Source: DASSUW01 sp963806395 (GTDB taxonomy: Bacteria > Actinomycetota > Thermoleophilia > Solirubrobacterales > Solirubrobacteraceae). Taken from it: 64,000 bases of DNA. The translations under genes and the position numbers were made by a program. Under the pieces are notes generated by a model. The model did no database searches and had not been told where the DNA came from. It saw only the letters and a program-made list of their open reading frames with translations. The stretch covers positions 434,001-498,000 of the forward strand of contig CAWDYI010000019.1 of the NCBI GenBank assembly GCA_963806395.1, read 5' to 3'. Positions 9,073-17,884 of this stretch are shown here, piece after piece (within the stretch, counting starts at the first letter, position 1; each line of letters begins with the position of its first letter).

Positions 9073-9558
9073 ATGGCACTCGACCCGGTCGCCGTGGCGC
9101 TCAAGTTCGGCTTCCTCGCCGTGCTGTACCTGTTCCTGCTGTGGATGGCCCGCTCGGCGCTCAAGGACCTCCGTCGCGGCGGCGCGGACGAGGCCGGGCC
9201 GTCGTACGAGGACGCCACCGGGATGCATCACGCGACCGCCGGGCTGAGCGCGGACGGCGACATGGGCGCCCCGCGCCTCCGCGTCGCGACCGCCGCGGGC
9301 CTGCGGTCGGGCGCCGCATATGATCTCTCCGAGGGTGCCGTGCTCGGGCGTGGAGAGACGGCCGACATCAGGCTCGAGGACACCTTCGCCTCGTCTCACC
9401 ACGCCAGGCTGGTCTCGCAGGGAGACGTGATGGTGTTGGAGGATCTGGGCTCAACCAACGGCACATATCTCAACGGGGAGCCGCTGCGGGGGCCGCAGCC
9501 GTTGCACGTGGGCGACACGATCCGCATCGGCGACTCCGAGTTTCTATTTGAGCGCTAA
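9073..9558 (+). CDS. fhaB: FhaB/FipA-type membrane FHA protein
   Basis: A single N-terminal transmembrane helix (about residues 10-27) is followed by a linker and a C-terminal FHA domain with GRGETADIRLED, SSHHARL and DLGSTNGTYLNG. In actinobacteria this protein reads kinase-generated phosphothreonines and links them to cell division and septal peptidoglycan synthesis. It starts 3 nt after fhaA ends and stops directly before the phosphatase GTG, consistent with one transcript. Confidence 0.92.
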   Translation: MALDPVAVALKFGFLAVLYLFLLWMARSALKDLRRGGADEAGPSYEDATGMHHATAGLSADGDMGAPRLRVATAAGLRSGAAYDLSEGAVLGRGETADIRLEDTFASSHHARLVSQGDVMVLEDLGSTNGTYLNGEPLRGPQPLHVGDTIRIGDSEFLFER

Positions 9559-10794
9559 GTGCTGAGAATCTCTGAACAGTGGCATGGCTCCGACCTCGGT
9601 CGGCAGCGCCAAGGCAACGAGGACAACTACTTCGTGCGTGCGCCCCTGTTCGTGGTGGCCGACGGCATGGGCGGCGCGCAGGCTGGCGAGGTGGCGTCCC
9701 AGATGGCCGCCGAGTCGTTCGAATCCGGCCTGCCCGGCGGCAGGTCACCCGCCGAGGGGCTCGTGCACCTGATCGAGGAGGCCAACCGGCGGATCTACGA
9801 GCGCTCGCGCAACGAGGCCCAGCGTGCCGGCATGGGGACGACGGTGACGGCGGCGTACGTGGGCGAGAGCGAGGTCACGATCGGCCACGTCGGCGACTCG
9901 CGCGCCTACGTGCTGCGCAACGGCGACCTGATCCGCCTCACGCGCGACCACTCGCTCGTCGGCGAGCTGGTCCTCCGCGGCAAGCTCACCGAGGAGCAGG
10001 CCGAGCGGCACCCGCAGCGGTCGGTGATCACGCGGTCGGTCGGGCCGGAGCCCGAGGTCGAGGTCGACGTGGGGGCGTACCAGGCGCGCGGCGGGGACGT
10101 GTTCCTGGTGTGCTCGGACGGGCTCACCTCGATGGTCTTCGAGGAGCGGGTGAAGACGATCCTCGAGAGCGCCGGCACGCTCGAGGAGGCCGGGCGCGAC
10201 CTGATCTCCGCCGCCAACGAGGCCGGCGGGCGCGACAACATCACGGTGATCCTGTTCCGGCTCGAGGACGTGGACGGCGGCGGCGGCGCGACCGAGCCCG
10301 GCGTCACCAAGGAGTACGAGACGTGGGAGGGCGACGCGGTCGGCGGGCCGCGCCAGGGCGTGACGCGGCCGGAAGACCCCGGCACGACGGCGCTGGCGAC
10401 CGTCGCCGCGACCGCGGCCCCGCCCGAGCCTCCGCGCCGGACGGCGCCGCTGCCCGACGCACCGCGTGCGCCGCGGCGCAGGCGCCGGCGCGTGCCGGGC
10501 GCGCTGATCGCCATCGTCATCGCGCTCCTGATCGCCGGCGGCGCGCTGTGGACGGCGTCGCGCGCGGTCTACTTCGTCGGCGTCGATACGACGACCGACG
10601 TGGTCACGATCTACCGCGGGCTCCCGTACGAGCTCCCGCTGGGGATCAAGCTGTACGACCGCTACTACCCGTCGGGAGTGCGGTTGGAGCAGGTCCCGGC
10701 GGGTCGCCGGACGACGTTCACGGACCACAAGCTGCGGTCCAGGGACGACGCCGAGAACCTCGTGACCGAGCTCGAGCGGGGCCAGCTCCAGTGA
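9559..10794 (+). CDS. pstP: PP2C-type Ser/Thr phosphatase (PstP/PppL)
   Basis: The catalytic domain (about residues 1-240) has the PP2C metal-binding motifs RQGNEDNY, VADGMGG, GDSRAY, CSDGLT and GGRDNITV. A Pro/Arg-rich linker and one transmembrane helix (about 315-338) lead to an extracytoplasmic tail. It dephosphorylates substrates of the neighbouring PknB-type kinase. The GTG start at 9559 directly follows the fhaB stop. Domain order matches mycobacterial PstP. Confidence 0.94.
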   Translation: MLRISEQWHGSDLGRQRQGNEDNYFVRAPLFVVADGMGGAQAGEVASQMAAESFESGLPGGRSPAEGLVHLIEEANRRIYERSRNEAQRAGMGTTVTAAYVGESEVTIGHVGDSRAYVLRNGDLIRLTRDHSLVGELVLRGKLTEEQAERHPQRSVITRSVGPEPEVEVDVGAYQARGGDVFLVCSDGLTSMVFEERVKTILESAGTLEEAGRDLISAANEAGGRDNITVILFRLEDVDGGGGATEPGVTKEYETWEGDAVGGPRQGVTRPEDPGTTALATVAATAAPPEPPRRTAPLPDAPRAPRRRRRRVPGALIAIVIALLIAGGALWTASRAVYFVGVDTTTDVVTIYRGLPYELPLGIKLYDRYYPSGVRLEQVPAGRRTTFTDHKLRSRDDAENLVTELERGQLQ

Positions 10795-12119
10795 GCGCCC
10801 GCAACCGCGAGTTGATGGCGCTGATCCCGGCGTCGCTTCTCCTGACCGCCGGTTTCGCCGCGATCTTCATCCAGGAGTCGGAGGTCATCTCCGACGTGTC
10901 GCTCACGTACGGCGCGATCTTCCTCGGCCTCTGCTTCGCGGGCCACATGTTCCTGCGCGTCACGCTCCCGCATGCGGATCCGTACCTGTTCCCGCTGGCG
11001 GCGGTGCTCGCCTGCTTCGGGCTCGTGGTGATCTACCGGATCGACGACGAGAAGGCGCGTCAGCAGGCCACGTGGTTCGTCGCCGGCCTGCTCCTGTTCG
11101 CGCTGACGATCCTGCTGCTGCGCGACCTGCGGGTGCTCGAGCGCTACCGGTACACGATCGCGCTGATCGGCCTCGTGCTGCTGCTGGCGCCGCGGGTGCC
11201 CGGCCTCGGCCAGCAGGTCAACGGCGCGTACCTGGGTGTGGGGATCGGCCCGATCTCCTTCCAGCCGGCCGAGTTCGGGAAGATCGCGATCATCATCTTC
11301 CTCGCCGCGTACCTGCGTGACACGCGGCACGTGCTGGTGCAGGGCTCGCGCAGGATCCTCGGCGTGACGATCCCGCCGCTCAAGCACTTCGGCCCGCTGC
11401 TCGTGGTCTGGGGCGCGGCGATGGTGATGCTGGTCTTCATCCGCGACCTCGGCTCGTCGCTGATGTACTTCGGCGGCTTCCTGGCGGTGCTCTACGTGGC
11501 GACGAACCGGCTGTCGTTCGTGACGATCGGGCTGACGCTGTTCGCGTTCGGCGCGTGGTTCATGGCCTCGACGGTCAGCCACGTGCACGCCCGCGTCGAG
11601 ATCTGGCTCGACCCGTTCAACCCGGAGTACATCGACCGCAAGGTCGGCGGCTCCTACCAGATCGCGCAGTCGCTGTTCGCACAAGCCGACGGCGGCCTGT
11701 TCGGCACCGGGCTGGGCGCGTCGCTGCTCAACGCCCCCGGCGGCACCCCGCTGATCCCGGCGCCCGACACCGACCTGATCTACGCCGTGATCGCGAGCGA
11801 GCTCGGGCTCGTCGGCGCGTGCGGCCTGATCCTCGTCTACATGCTGTTCGTCGAGCGCGGCTTCCGCACGGCGGTGCTGGCCTCCGACTCGTTCTCCAAG
11901 CTGCTGGCGGCCGGGCTGACCGCCGTGTTCGCGCTCCAGGTGTTCGTGATCGTCGGCGGCGTGACGCGGGTGATCCCGCTGACCGGCGTGACGCTGCCGT
12001 TCGTGTCCTACGGCGGCTCGTCGATCCTCGCGAACTTCGTGCTGCTCGCGCTGCTGCTCCTGGTCTCGGACCGCGCCCGCCGGCCGGCGGGCAGGATCGG
12101 GCGGAGGGGGCTGCGATGA
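10791..12119 (+). CDS. rodA: SEDS-family peptidoglycan glycosyltransferase RodA/FtsW
   Basis: A 442-residue protein with about ten transmembrane helices carrying SEDS landmarks: FQPAEFGKIA, IRDLGSSL and the C-terminal LPFVSYGGSS. It polymerises lipid II into glycan strands with its cognate class B PBP, encoded immediately downstream. The GTG start overlaps the phosphatase stop (GTGA), and its own stop overlaps the PBP start (ATGA). Context favours the RodA member of the fha/pknB operon rather than division FtsW. Confidence 0.93.
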   Translation: MSARNRELMALIPASLLLTAGFAAIFIQESEVISDVSLTYGAIFLGLCFAGHMFLRVTLPHADPYLFPLAAVLACFGLVVIYRIDDEKARQQATWFVAGLLLFALTILLLRDLRVLERYRYTIALIGLVLLLAPRVPGLGQQVNGAYLGVGIGPISFQPAEFGKIAIIIFLAAYLRDTRHVLVQGSRRILGVTIPPLKHFGPLLVVWGAAMVMLVFIRDLGSSLMYFGGFLAVLYVATNRLSFVTIGLTLFAFGAWFMASTVSHVHARVEIWLDPFNPEYIDRKVGGSYQIAQSLFAQADGGLFGTGLGASLLNAPGGTPLIPAPDTDLIYAVIASELGLVGACGLILVYMLFVERGFRTAVLASDSFSKLLAAGLTAVFALQVFVIVGGVTRVIPLTGVTLPFVSYGGSSILANFVLLALLLLVSDRARRPAGRIGRRGLR

Positions 12120-13495
12120 ACGCGCCCGTCGTCCGGCTGTTCGGGCTCGTGATCGTGCTGTTCGCCGTGCTCGTCGTGTTCACGTCGCGCTGGACGGTGT
12201 TCGAGGCCGAGGCGCTGCGCGACAACCCGAACAACCGCCGCGTCCTGTTCGAGGAGCAGCGGATCAAGCGCGGGATCATCCGCGCCGCCGACGGGAGCGT
12301 GCTGGCGGCCAACCGGGCGCTGTCCCAGGAGCGCTACGAGCGTCGTTATCCCACCGGCGAGCTGTTCTCGCACCCGGTCGGGTTCACGTCGCTCGATCGC
12401 GGCCGGACCGGCCTCGAGGAGTACTACAACGATCCGCTGACCGGCCGCCGCAGCGACGCGATCGGCGCGCTCGAGCGCCTGCTCGGCCCGCAGAAGGTCG
12501 GCGACGACCTGCGCACGGCGCTGGTGCCGAGGGCCCAGGAGGTCGCGTACGAGCAGCTCGGAGGCCGCCCCGGCGCGGTCGTGGCGCTCGACGTGAAGAC
12601 CGGAGCGATGCGCGTGATGGCGGCCACGCCCACGTACGACCCGACCGATCCGGCGCGCGCGGAGACCTTCAATCGCGCGACCCAGGGCCGGTTCCCGCCG
12701 GGTTCGACGATGAAGACCGTCACGGCCACCGCCGCGATCGATTCGGGCCGCTACCAGCCGGGCTCGCGTGTCAGCGGCGAGAACGGCAAGGTGATCTCGG
12801 GGACGCCGCTGGACAACTTCGGCGGCGAGGACTTCGGCGAGATCGACCTCACGACGGCGCTGACCAACTCCGTCAACACGGTCTGGGCCGAGGTCGCCGA
12901 GAAGCTCGGCAAGGGCACGATGGCCGAGTACATGGAGAAGTTCGGCTTCTACGAGGACCCGCCGCTGGACTACCCGGACAGCCAGATGGTGCCGAGCGGG
13001 GAGTACGGGCGCGGCGGGCGCGTGCTGTCGCCCAACTCCGGCCAGATCGACGTCGGCCGGATGGCGATCGGGCAGGACAAGCTGCTCGTCACGCCGCTCC
13101 AGATGGCCACGGTGGCGCAGACGATCGGCAACGGCGGCATGCGCATGGAGCCGCGGCTGGTGGAGAAGGTCCTCGATCCCGACGGCCGCACGATCGACGA
13201 GCCGCTGCCCGAGGAGGCGGAGCGCGTGATGTCCGAGGAGACGGCGGCCAAGCTCACCGCGATGATGCGCAACGTCGTCGAGCAGGGCACCGGCCAGGCG
13301 GCACGACTCGAGGGCGTCGAGGTCGCGGGCAAGACCGGCACCGCCGAGGTCGGCGACGGCACCGACGACCTGTGGTTCATCGGCTTCACCGAGAAGATCG
13401 CGGTCGCCGCCGTGGTCGAGCGCCAGACCGGAGGGTCGGGCGGCGGCACCGCGGCGCCGATCGCCGCGCAGGTCCTGAAGGCGCTGGGTGAGTGA
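12116..13495 (+). CDS. pbpA: Class B penicillin-binding protein (PbpA-type transpeptidase)
   Basis: An N-terminal membrane anchor (about residues 5-24) precedes a short dimerisation region and a transpeptidase domain. The active-site motifs are S197-T-M-K (SxxK), S252-V-N (SxN) and K406-T-G. It cross-links peptidoglycan and is expected to work as a pair with the upstream SEDS protein. The 459-residue length is that of actinobacterial PbpA, shorter than PBPs with PASTA tails. Its stop overlaps the pknB start. Confidence 0.94.
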   Translation: MNAPVVRLFGLVIVLFAVLVVFTSRWTVFEAEALRDNPNNRRVLFEEQRIKRGIIRAADGSVLAANRALSQERYERRYPTGELFSHPVGFTSLDRGRTGLEEYYNDPLTGRRSDAIGALERLLGPQKVGDDLRTALVPRAQEVAYEQLGGRPGAVVALDVKTGAMRVMAATPTYDPTDPARAETFNRATQGRFPPGSTMKTVTATAAIDSGRYQPGSRVSGENGKVISGTPLDNFGGEDFGEIDLTTALTNSVNTVWAEVAEKLGKGTMAEYMEKFGFYEDPPLDYPDSQMVPSGEYGRGGRVLSPNSGQIDVGRMAIGQDKLLVTPLQMATVAQTIGNGGMRMEPRLVEKVLDPDGRTIDEPLPEEAERVMSEETAAKLTAMMRNVVEQGTGQAARLEGVEVAGKTGTAEVGDGTDDLWFIGFTEKIAVAAVVERQTGGSGGGTAAPIAAQVLKALGE

Positions 13496-15317
13496 GGTGA
13501 GCCCCGCCAACATCGAGCGCGACACGATCATCGACGGACGCTATCGCGTGCTCAAGAAACTCGGCTCCGGCGGCATGGCCGACGTCTACTGCGCGCTCGA
13601 CCAGCAGCTCGGCCGCCAGGTCGCGCTGAAGCTGCTCTACCGCCACTTCGCGGCCGACGAGCAGTTCGTGGAGCGCTTCCGCCGCGAGGCGTCGAGCGCG
13701 GCCGGCCTCCAGCACCCGAACATCGTCGGGATCTACGACCGCGGCGAGTGGGACGGCACCTACTACATCGCGATGGAGTTCATCGAGGGGCGGACGCTCA
13801 AGGACGTGATCCGCGAGCGCGGCCCCGCCCCGAGCGAGGCGGCCGTCGACATCGTGTTGCAGATCCTCCGCGCGGCGCGGTTCGCGCACCAGCGTGGCGT
13901 CGTGCACCGTGACATCAAGCCCCACAACGTGCTGATCGACGCCGACGGGCGCGTGAAGGTGGCCGACTTCGGGATCGCCCGCGCCGGCGCGTCGGACATG
14001 ACCGAGACGGGCCTGATCATGGGCACGTCCCAGTATCTGTCGCCCGAGCAGGCGCAGGGCAAGCCGGTCGACGCGCGCTCGGACCTGTACTCGATCGGCA
14101 TCGTGCTGTACGAGCTGCTGACCGGGCGCGTGCCGTTCGACGCCGAGTCGCCGGTCGCGGTGGCGCTCAAGCAGGTGTCCGAGGTCCCGGTGCCGCCGCG
14201 CGAGCTCAACCCCGAGATCCCGCCGGCGCTCGACGCCGTGGTGCTGCGCGCGCTCGAGAAGGTCCCGGCGCAGCGGTTCGCGGACGCCGACGAGTTCATC
14301 GCCGCGCTCCAGTCGGGCCAGCTGGAGCCGATCGCCGCGCCGCCCCCTGTGGTCGAGGTGCTGGAGGAGGAAGAGGACCGCGGGCGCCGCTGGTGGCTAT
14401 GGCTGCTGATCCTGCTCGCGCTCGCCGCGATCGCCTTCGGCGTCTATCTCACACTCAAGCCGGAGCAGCTCTCGGTGCCGAACGTGATCGGCCTCAAGGA
14501 GGCGACCGCGTCACAGGTCCTGCAGAACCGCGGCTTCGAGGTGAACATCGAGCGGGTCGCGAACGCCGACGTCCCGCGCGACGAGGTGGCGGCGCAGGAT
14601 CCGCGGCCGAGCACAGAGGCCGAAGAGGGCTCGACCGTGACGATCACGGTCTCGACCGGTCCGGGCGAGGCGAGCGTGCCCGACGTCAAGGGACTCACTC
14701 AGGCCAACGCCGAGAACCAACTGCGGGCGGCGGGCTTCGAGCCGAAGGTGGAGCAGGTGTTCTCGGCCGACGTTGACAAGGGCCGCGTGGTCGACACCGC
14801 ACCGCCGCAGGGCAGCCTGATCGAGCGCGGCAGCACCGTCACGCTGCGGGTCTCGAAGGGGCCGGAGCAGGCCGAGGTCCCGGACGTGGTCGGCAAGACG
14901 GAGGAGAACGCGCGCAGCGATATCGAGGCGGCCGGGCTGCGTGTCGGCGAGGTGACCGAGCAGGAGACGGCCGACGAGGATCCCGGCACGGTGCTCAAGC
15001 AGACCCCGGCCGCGGGCAAGAACGTCGCGAAGGGGTCCGCGGTCAAGCTCACCGTTGCCAAGGCACCGCCCGACGTGGAGGTCCCGGACGTGGTCGACGA
15101 GACCGAGGAGGAGGCGCGGGCGATGCTCGAGGACGCCGGCTTTGAGGTTGCGGTGCGCGACGAGACGGTGACCGAAGAGGCCGACGACGGCATCGTCCTC
15201 GAGCAGTCGCCGGAGGCGCTCGAGGAGCGCCCCGAGGGCTCGCGCGTGCGGATCGTGGTCGGGCGGCTGGGGACGGGCACGCCGACGCCGTCCCCGACGG
15301 CGACGGTCGAGCCATGA
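13488..15317 (+). CDS. pknB: Ser/Thr protein kinase PknB with four PASTA domains
   Basis: The cytoplasmic kinase (about residues 1-275) has GSGGMADVY, HRDIKPHN and DFG. A transmembrane helix (about 300-322) follows a WLWLLILL stretch. The outside part consists of four PASTA repeats, starting VPNVIGL, VPDVKGL, VPDVVGK and VPDVVDE, which in this family bind muropeptides or lipid II. The kinase couples wall status to growth and division via FhaA/FhaB. GTG 13488 overlaps the pbpA stop; GTG 13497 is an alternative start. The C-terminus is a Thr/Pro-rich tail. Confidence 0.94.
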   Translation: MSEVSPANIERDTIIDGRYRVLKKLGSGGMADVYCALDQQLGRQVALKLLYRHFAADEQFVERFRREASSAAGLQHPNIVGIYDRGEWDGTYYIAMEFIEGRTLKDVIRERGPAPSEAAVDIVLQILRAARFAHQRGVVHRDIKPHNVLIDADGRVKVADFGIARAGASDMTETGLIMGTSQYLSPEQAQGKPVDARSDLYSIGIVLYELLTGRVPFDAESPVAVALKQVSEVPVPPRELNPEIPPALDAVVLRALEKVPAQRFADADEFIAALQSGQLEPIAAPPPVVEVLEEEEDRGRRWWLWLLILLALAAIAFGVYLTLKPEQLSVPNVIGLKEATASQVLQNRGFEVNIERVANADVPRDEVAAQDPRPSTEAEEGSTVTITVSTGPGEASVPDVKGLTQANAENQLRAAGFEPKVEQVFSADVDKGRVVDTAPPQGSLIERGSTVTLRVSKGPEQAEVPDVVGKTEENARSDIEAAGLRVGEVTEQETADEDPGTVLKQTPAAGKNVAKGSAVKLTVAKAPPDVEVPDVVDETEEEARAMLEDAGFEVAVRDETVTEEADDGIVLEQSPEALEERPEGSRVRIVVGRLGTGTPTPSPTATVEP

Positions 15318-16303
15318 GAGTCGCCGTGCTGGCCGGCGGCCGCTCGTCCGAGCACGACGTGTCGCTGAGCTCCGCCGCGTTCGTGCGCGAGGCCGTGGCT
15401 GAGGCCGGCCACGACGTGGTGGCGGTCACGATCGCGCGATCGGGCGCGTGGGTGCACGACGGCGAGACGCTCGCGCTGTCGCCCGGCCGCGGCCTGCTGG
15501 AGGCCGATGCCGTGTTCCCCGTCCTGCATGGCCCGTTCGGCGAGGACGGCACGGTGCAGGGGCTGCTGGAGCTGCTGGACGTGCCGTACGTCGGCGCCGG
15601 CGTGCTCGCCTCCTCGTTGTGCATGGACAAGGTCGTCTTCAAGGAGGTGCTGGCCGCCGCGTCGGTGCCGCAGGTGCCGTACATGGCGGTGCGCGAGCAT
15701 CGCTGGCAGACCGAGCCCGCGGCGGTGCGCGCCGAGCTGGCCGTGCTCGGCACGCCGGTGTTCGTCAAGCCCGCGCGGCTCGGCTCGTCGGTGGGGATCG
15801 CGAAGGTGTGGGCCGAGTCGGAGCTCGACGCCGCGCTGGAGACCGCCTTCGCCCACGACGGCCTCGTGATCGTGGAGGGCTTCTCGAGCGGCATCGAGGT
15901 CGAGTGCTCGGTGATCGGCCGGCACGAGCCGGAGGCGTCGACGCCCGGCGAGATCGTGGTCCTCAAGGGCGACTGGTACGACTTCGAGGCCAAGTACACG
16001 GACGGCGGGATGGAGCTGAAGGTGCCGCCGCGGATCCCCGAGGCGGTCCGCGAGGACGTACGCCGGCTGGCGGTCGACACGTTCATGCGCGTGGGCTGCG
16101 CCGGCCTCGCCCGCGTCGACTTCTTCGTCGAGGGCGACCGCGTGCTCGTGAACGAGCTCAACACGATGCCCGGGTTCACACAGACGAGCGTCTTCCCGAA
16201 GCTGTGGGAGGCGAGCGGGGTGGGCGGGGCCGAGCTGTGCGACCGCCTGATCGGCTTCGCGATCGAGCGCTACGAGGCGGAGCGGTCGGGGCACGCGTTC
16301 TAG
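15314..16303 (+). CDS. ddl: D-alanine--D-alanine ligase
   Basis: ATP-grasp enzyme that makes D-Ala-D-Ala for peptidoglycan precursors. The N-terminal VLAGGRSSEHDVSLSS, the HGPFGEDGTVQG loop, KPARLGSSVGI and the terminal NELNTMPGFT metal/phosphate motif are all present, and 329 residues is a normal length. The ATG at 15314 overlaps the pknB stop, tying precursor synthesis to the kinase/PBP operon. That addition differs from the mycobacterial operon, where ddl is elsewhere. Confidence 0.95.
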   Translation: MRVAVLAGGRSSEHDVSLSSAAFVREAVAEAGHDVVAVTIARSGAWVHDGETLALSPGRGLLEADAVFPVLHGPFGEDGTVQGLLELLDVPYVGAGVLASSLCMDKVVFKEVLAAASVPQVPYMAVREHRWQTEPAAVRAELAVLGTPVFVKPARLGSSVGIAKVWAESELDAALETAFAHDGLVIVEGFSSGIEVECSVIGRHEPEASTPGEIVVLKGDWYDFEAKYTDGGMELKVPPRIPEAVREDVRRLAVDTFMRVGCAGLARVDFFVEGDRVLVNELNTMPGFTQTSVFPKLWEASGVGGAELCDRLIGFAIERYEAERSGHAF

Positions 16304-16319
16304 CGCCCGTGTCGGGCGC
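16303..16319 (+). terminator. Hairpin between convergent ddl and kinase genes
   Basis: GCGCCCG / CGGGCGC, 7 bp perfect stem with a 3 nt loop, directly after the ddl stop and between two convergent genes. It lacks a T-run, so it may be a bidirectional weak terminator. Confidence 0.4.
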
Positions 16320-16342
16320 GGGCGAACGTTCGTGCGCCGCGG

Positions 16343-17860
16343 CTACCGCGTTGTGCTCTTCTGGAACAGGAAGATCTCGGCGATCTCGACGCGCTGGGCG
16401 TTGGGTGGGAGCTCGGTGATCCAGACGAGGTAGTAGCGGTAGCGCCGGCCTTCGACGTCGAGCCGGAACCGCTGGTGGTCGGTCTTCACGGTGCCGCCGC
16501 CGATCCGGGTCCAGCCTTCCTCGATGCTCTCCGGCACGCGGTTGCCTTCGGCACCGTAGATCTCCGCCTTCCAGCCGGGCTCGCTCTGGATCTCCATCCG
16601 GACCGCCTCGACGCCCGGCTTGGCATCCAGATAGATGCCCACGCCGGCCTTGTTCGCGCCGGCCAGGCCGCTGCTGTAGCCCTCGGTGCTCCAGGTCGTC
16701 TCCGGATCGCGGTCGACGACCAGCGCCGCCTGCCCGTGGTGCTCCTCGTTGTCGCCGAGCGGGTCGAAGTCGTTCGCCGACGCGCGGGCGAGCGACACGA
16801 CGGACTCGCCGGCCGGCGGCTGCGCGTTGCCCACGCCGGTCCCGCGCTGAGCGCGGTCGACGCCCTCCTTGAGCGCGAAGAACACGATCGGCACGGCCGC
16901 GGCGAGCAGGAGGATCACGACCAGCAGCGGCAGCTTGTGGCGCAGGCGGAACGGCAGCCGCCGCCGTGCGGACTCCGGCAACGTCCGCAGCACCGCGGTC
17001 GCCTCGCCGGTCGACTTGCCCGAGCGCGCGGCCTCGATCGCCAGCGCCTCCTCGAGGTCGGCGACCAGCGCGGTGATGTCCGGGTAGCGGCGTGCGAGGT
17101 CCTTGTCGGTCATCCGGTCGAGCACCGACGCGAGCGTGGCCGAGGCCTCCGGCCGGCGCGACTGCAGGTCCGGCATGTCCTCGCGGACGTGCTTCATGGC
17201 CACGGACACCTGCGTCTCGCCGTGGAAGGGCACGTCGCCGACGAGCATCTCGTACAGGACGACGCCGAGCGAGTAGATGTCCGACTGGCCGTTGACGTCG
17301 TGCCCGAGCGCCTGCTCGGGTGACACGTAGTCGGTCGTGCCGAGCACGCGGCCGTCGGCGGTCAGGCCCTCCTGGTCGAGCGTGCGCGCGATGCCGAAGT
17401 CGGTCACCTTGGCCGAGCCCTCGGCGTCGATCAGCACGTTCTGCGGCTTCACGTCGCGGTGCACGATGTGGTGCCCGTGAGCGCAGCCGAGCGCCCGCGC
17501 GATCTCGATCGCGTAGGCGATCGCCTCGTCCATCGGCAACCGACCCATGCGGCGGATCCGGTCCTTCAGCGTCTCGCCCTCGACGTACTCGAACACGATG
17601 TACGGGCGGCTCTCGTCCTCGCCGGCGTCGATCACGCCGACGATGTGCGGGTGCGAGAGCTGCGCGACGGCGCGCGCCTCGCGGCGGAAGCGCTCGAGCT
17701 GGTCCGAGTCGGAGGCGATCTCGCGGTGCATGAGCTTGATCGCCACGCGCCGCTCGAGCGTCTGGTCGAGCGCCCGGTAGACCGTCGACATCCCGCCGGC
17801 GCCGATCTGGGCGTCCAGCCGGTAACGGCCGCTCAATTCCATTCCCACGAGCGTGCTCAT
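16343..17860 (-). CDS. Membrane Ser/Thr kinase with discoidin-like extracytoplasmic domain
   Basis: The kinase domain (about residues 10-270) has GAGGMSTVY, HRDVKPQN and DFG. After a basic juxtamembrane segment and one transmembrane helix (about 303-325) comes a ~160-residue outside domain. That domain begins VSLARASANDFDPLGDNEEH and contains DRDPETTWSTEGY, the look of an F5/8-type C (discoidin-like) fold seen at the C-terminus of actinobacterial MviN-type proteins. It may sense glycans or wall fragments. It converges on ddl and starts 24 nt from a divergent DsbA-like gene. Confidence 0.85.
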   Translation of the reverse strand: MSTLVGMELSGRYRLDAQIGAGGMSTVYRALDQTLERRVAIKLMHREIASDSDQLERFRREARAVAQLSHPHIVGVIDAGEDESRPYIVFEYVEGETLKDRIRRMGRLPMDEAIAYAIEIARALGCAHGHHIVHRDVKPQNVLIDAEGSAKVTDFGIARTLDQEGLTADGRVLGTTDYVSPEQALGHDVNGQSDIYSLGVVLYEMLVGDVPFHGETQVSVAMKHVREDMPDLQSRRPEASATLASVLDRMTDKDLARRYPDITALVADLEEALAIEAARSGKSTGEATAVLRTLPESARRRLPFRLRHKLPLLVVILLLAAAVPIVFFALKEGVDRAQRGTGVGNAQPPAGESVVSLARASANDFDPLGDNEEHHGQAALVVDRDPETTWSTEGYSSGLAGANKAGVGIYLDAKPGVEAVRMEIQSEPGWKAEIYGAEGNRVPESIEEGWTRIGGGTVKTDHQRFRLDVEGRRYRYYLVWITELPPNAQRVEIAEIFLFQKSTTR

Positions 17861-17884
17861 GTGGTCGGCCTTATTGTGGCCGAA

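Noticed and set aside
12008..13531. A 500-codon open frame on the minus strand opposite pbpA, with similar long antisense frames around 2-4.5 kb and 14.7-16.3 kb
   Set aside because: High-GC codon bias in the real genes opens the other frames. These frames have Arg/His/Ala-rich, low-complexity products with no domain, and the plus-strand genes are certain.
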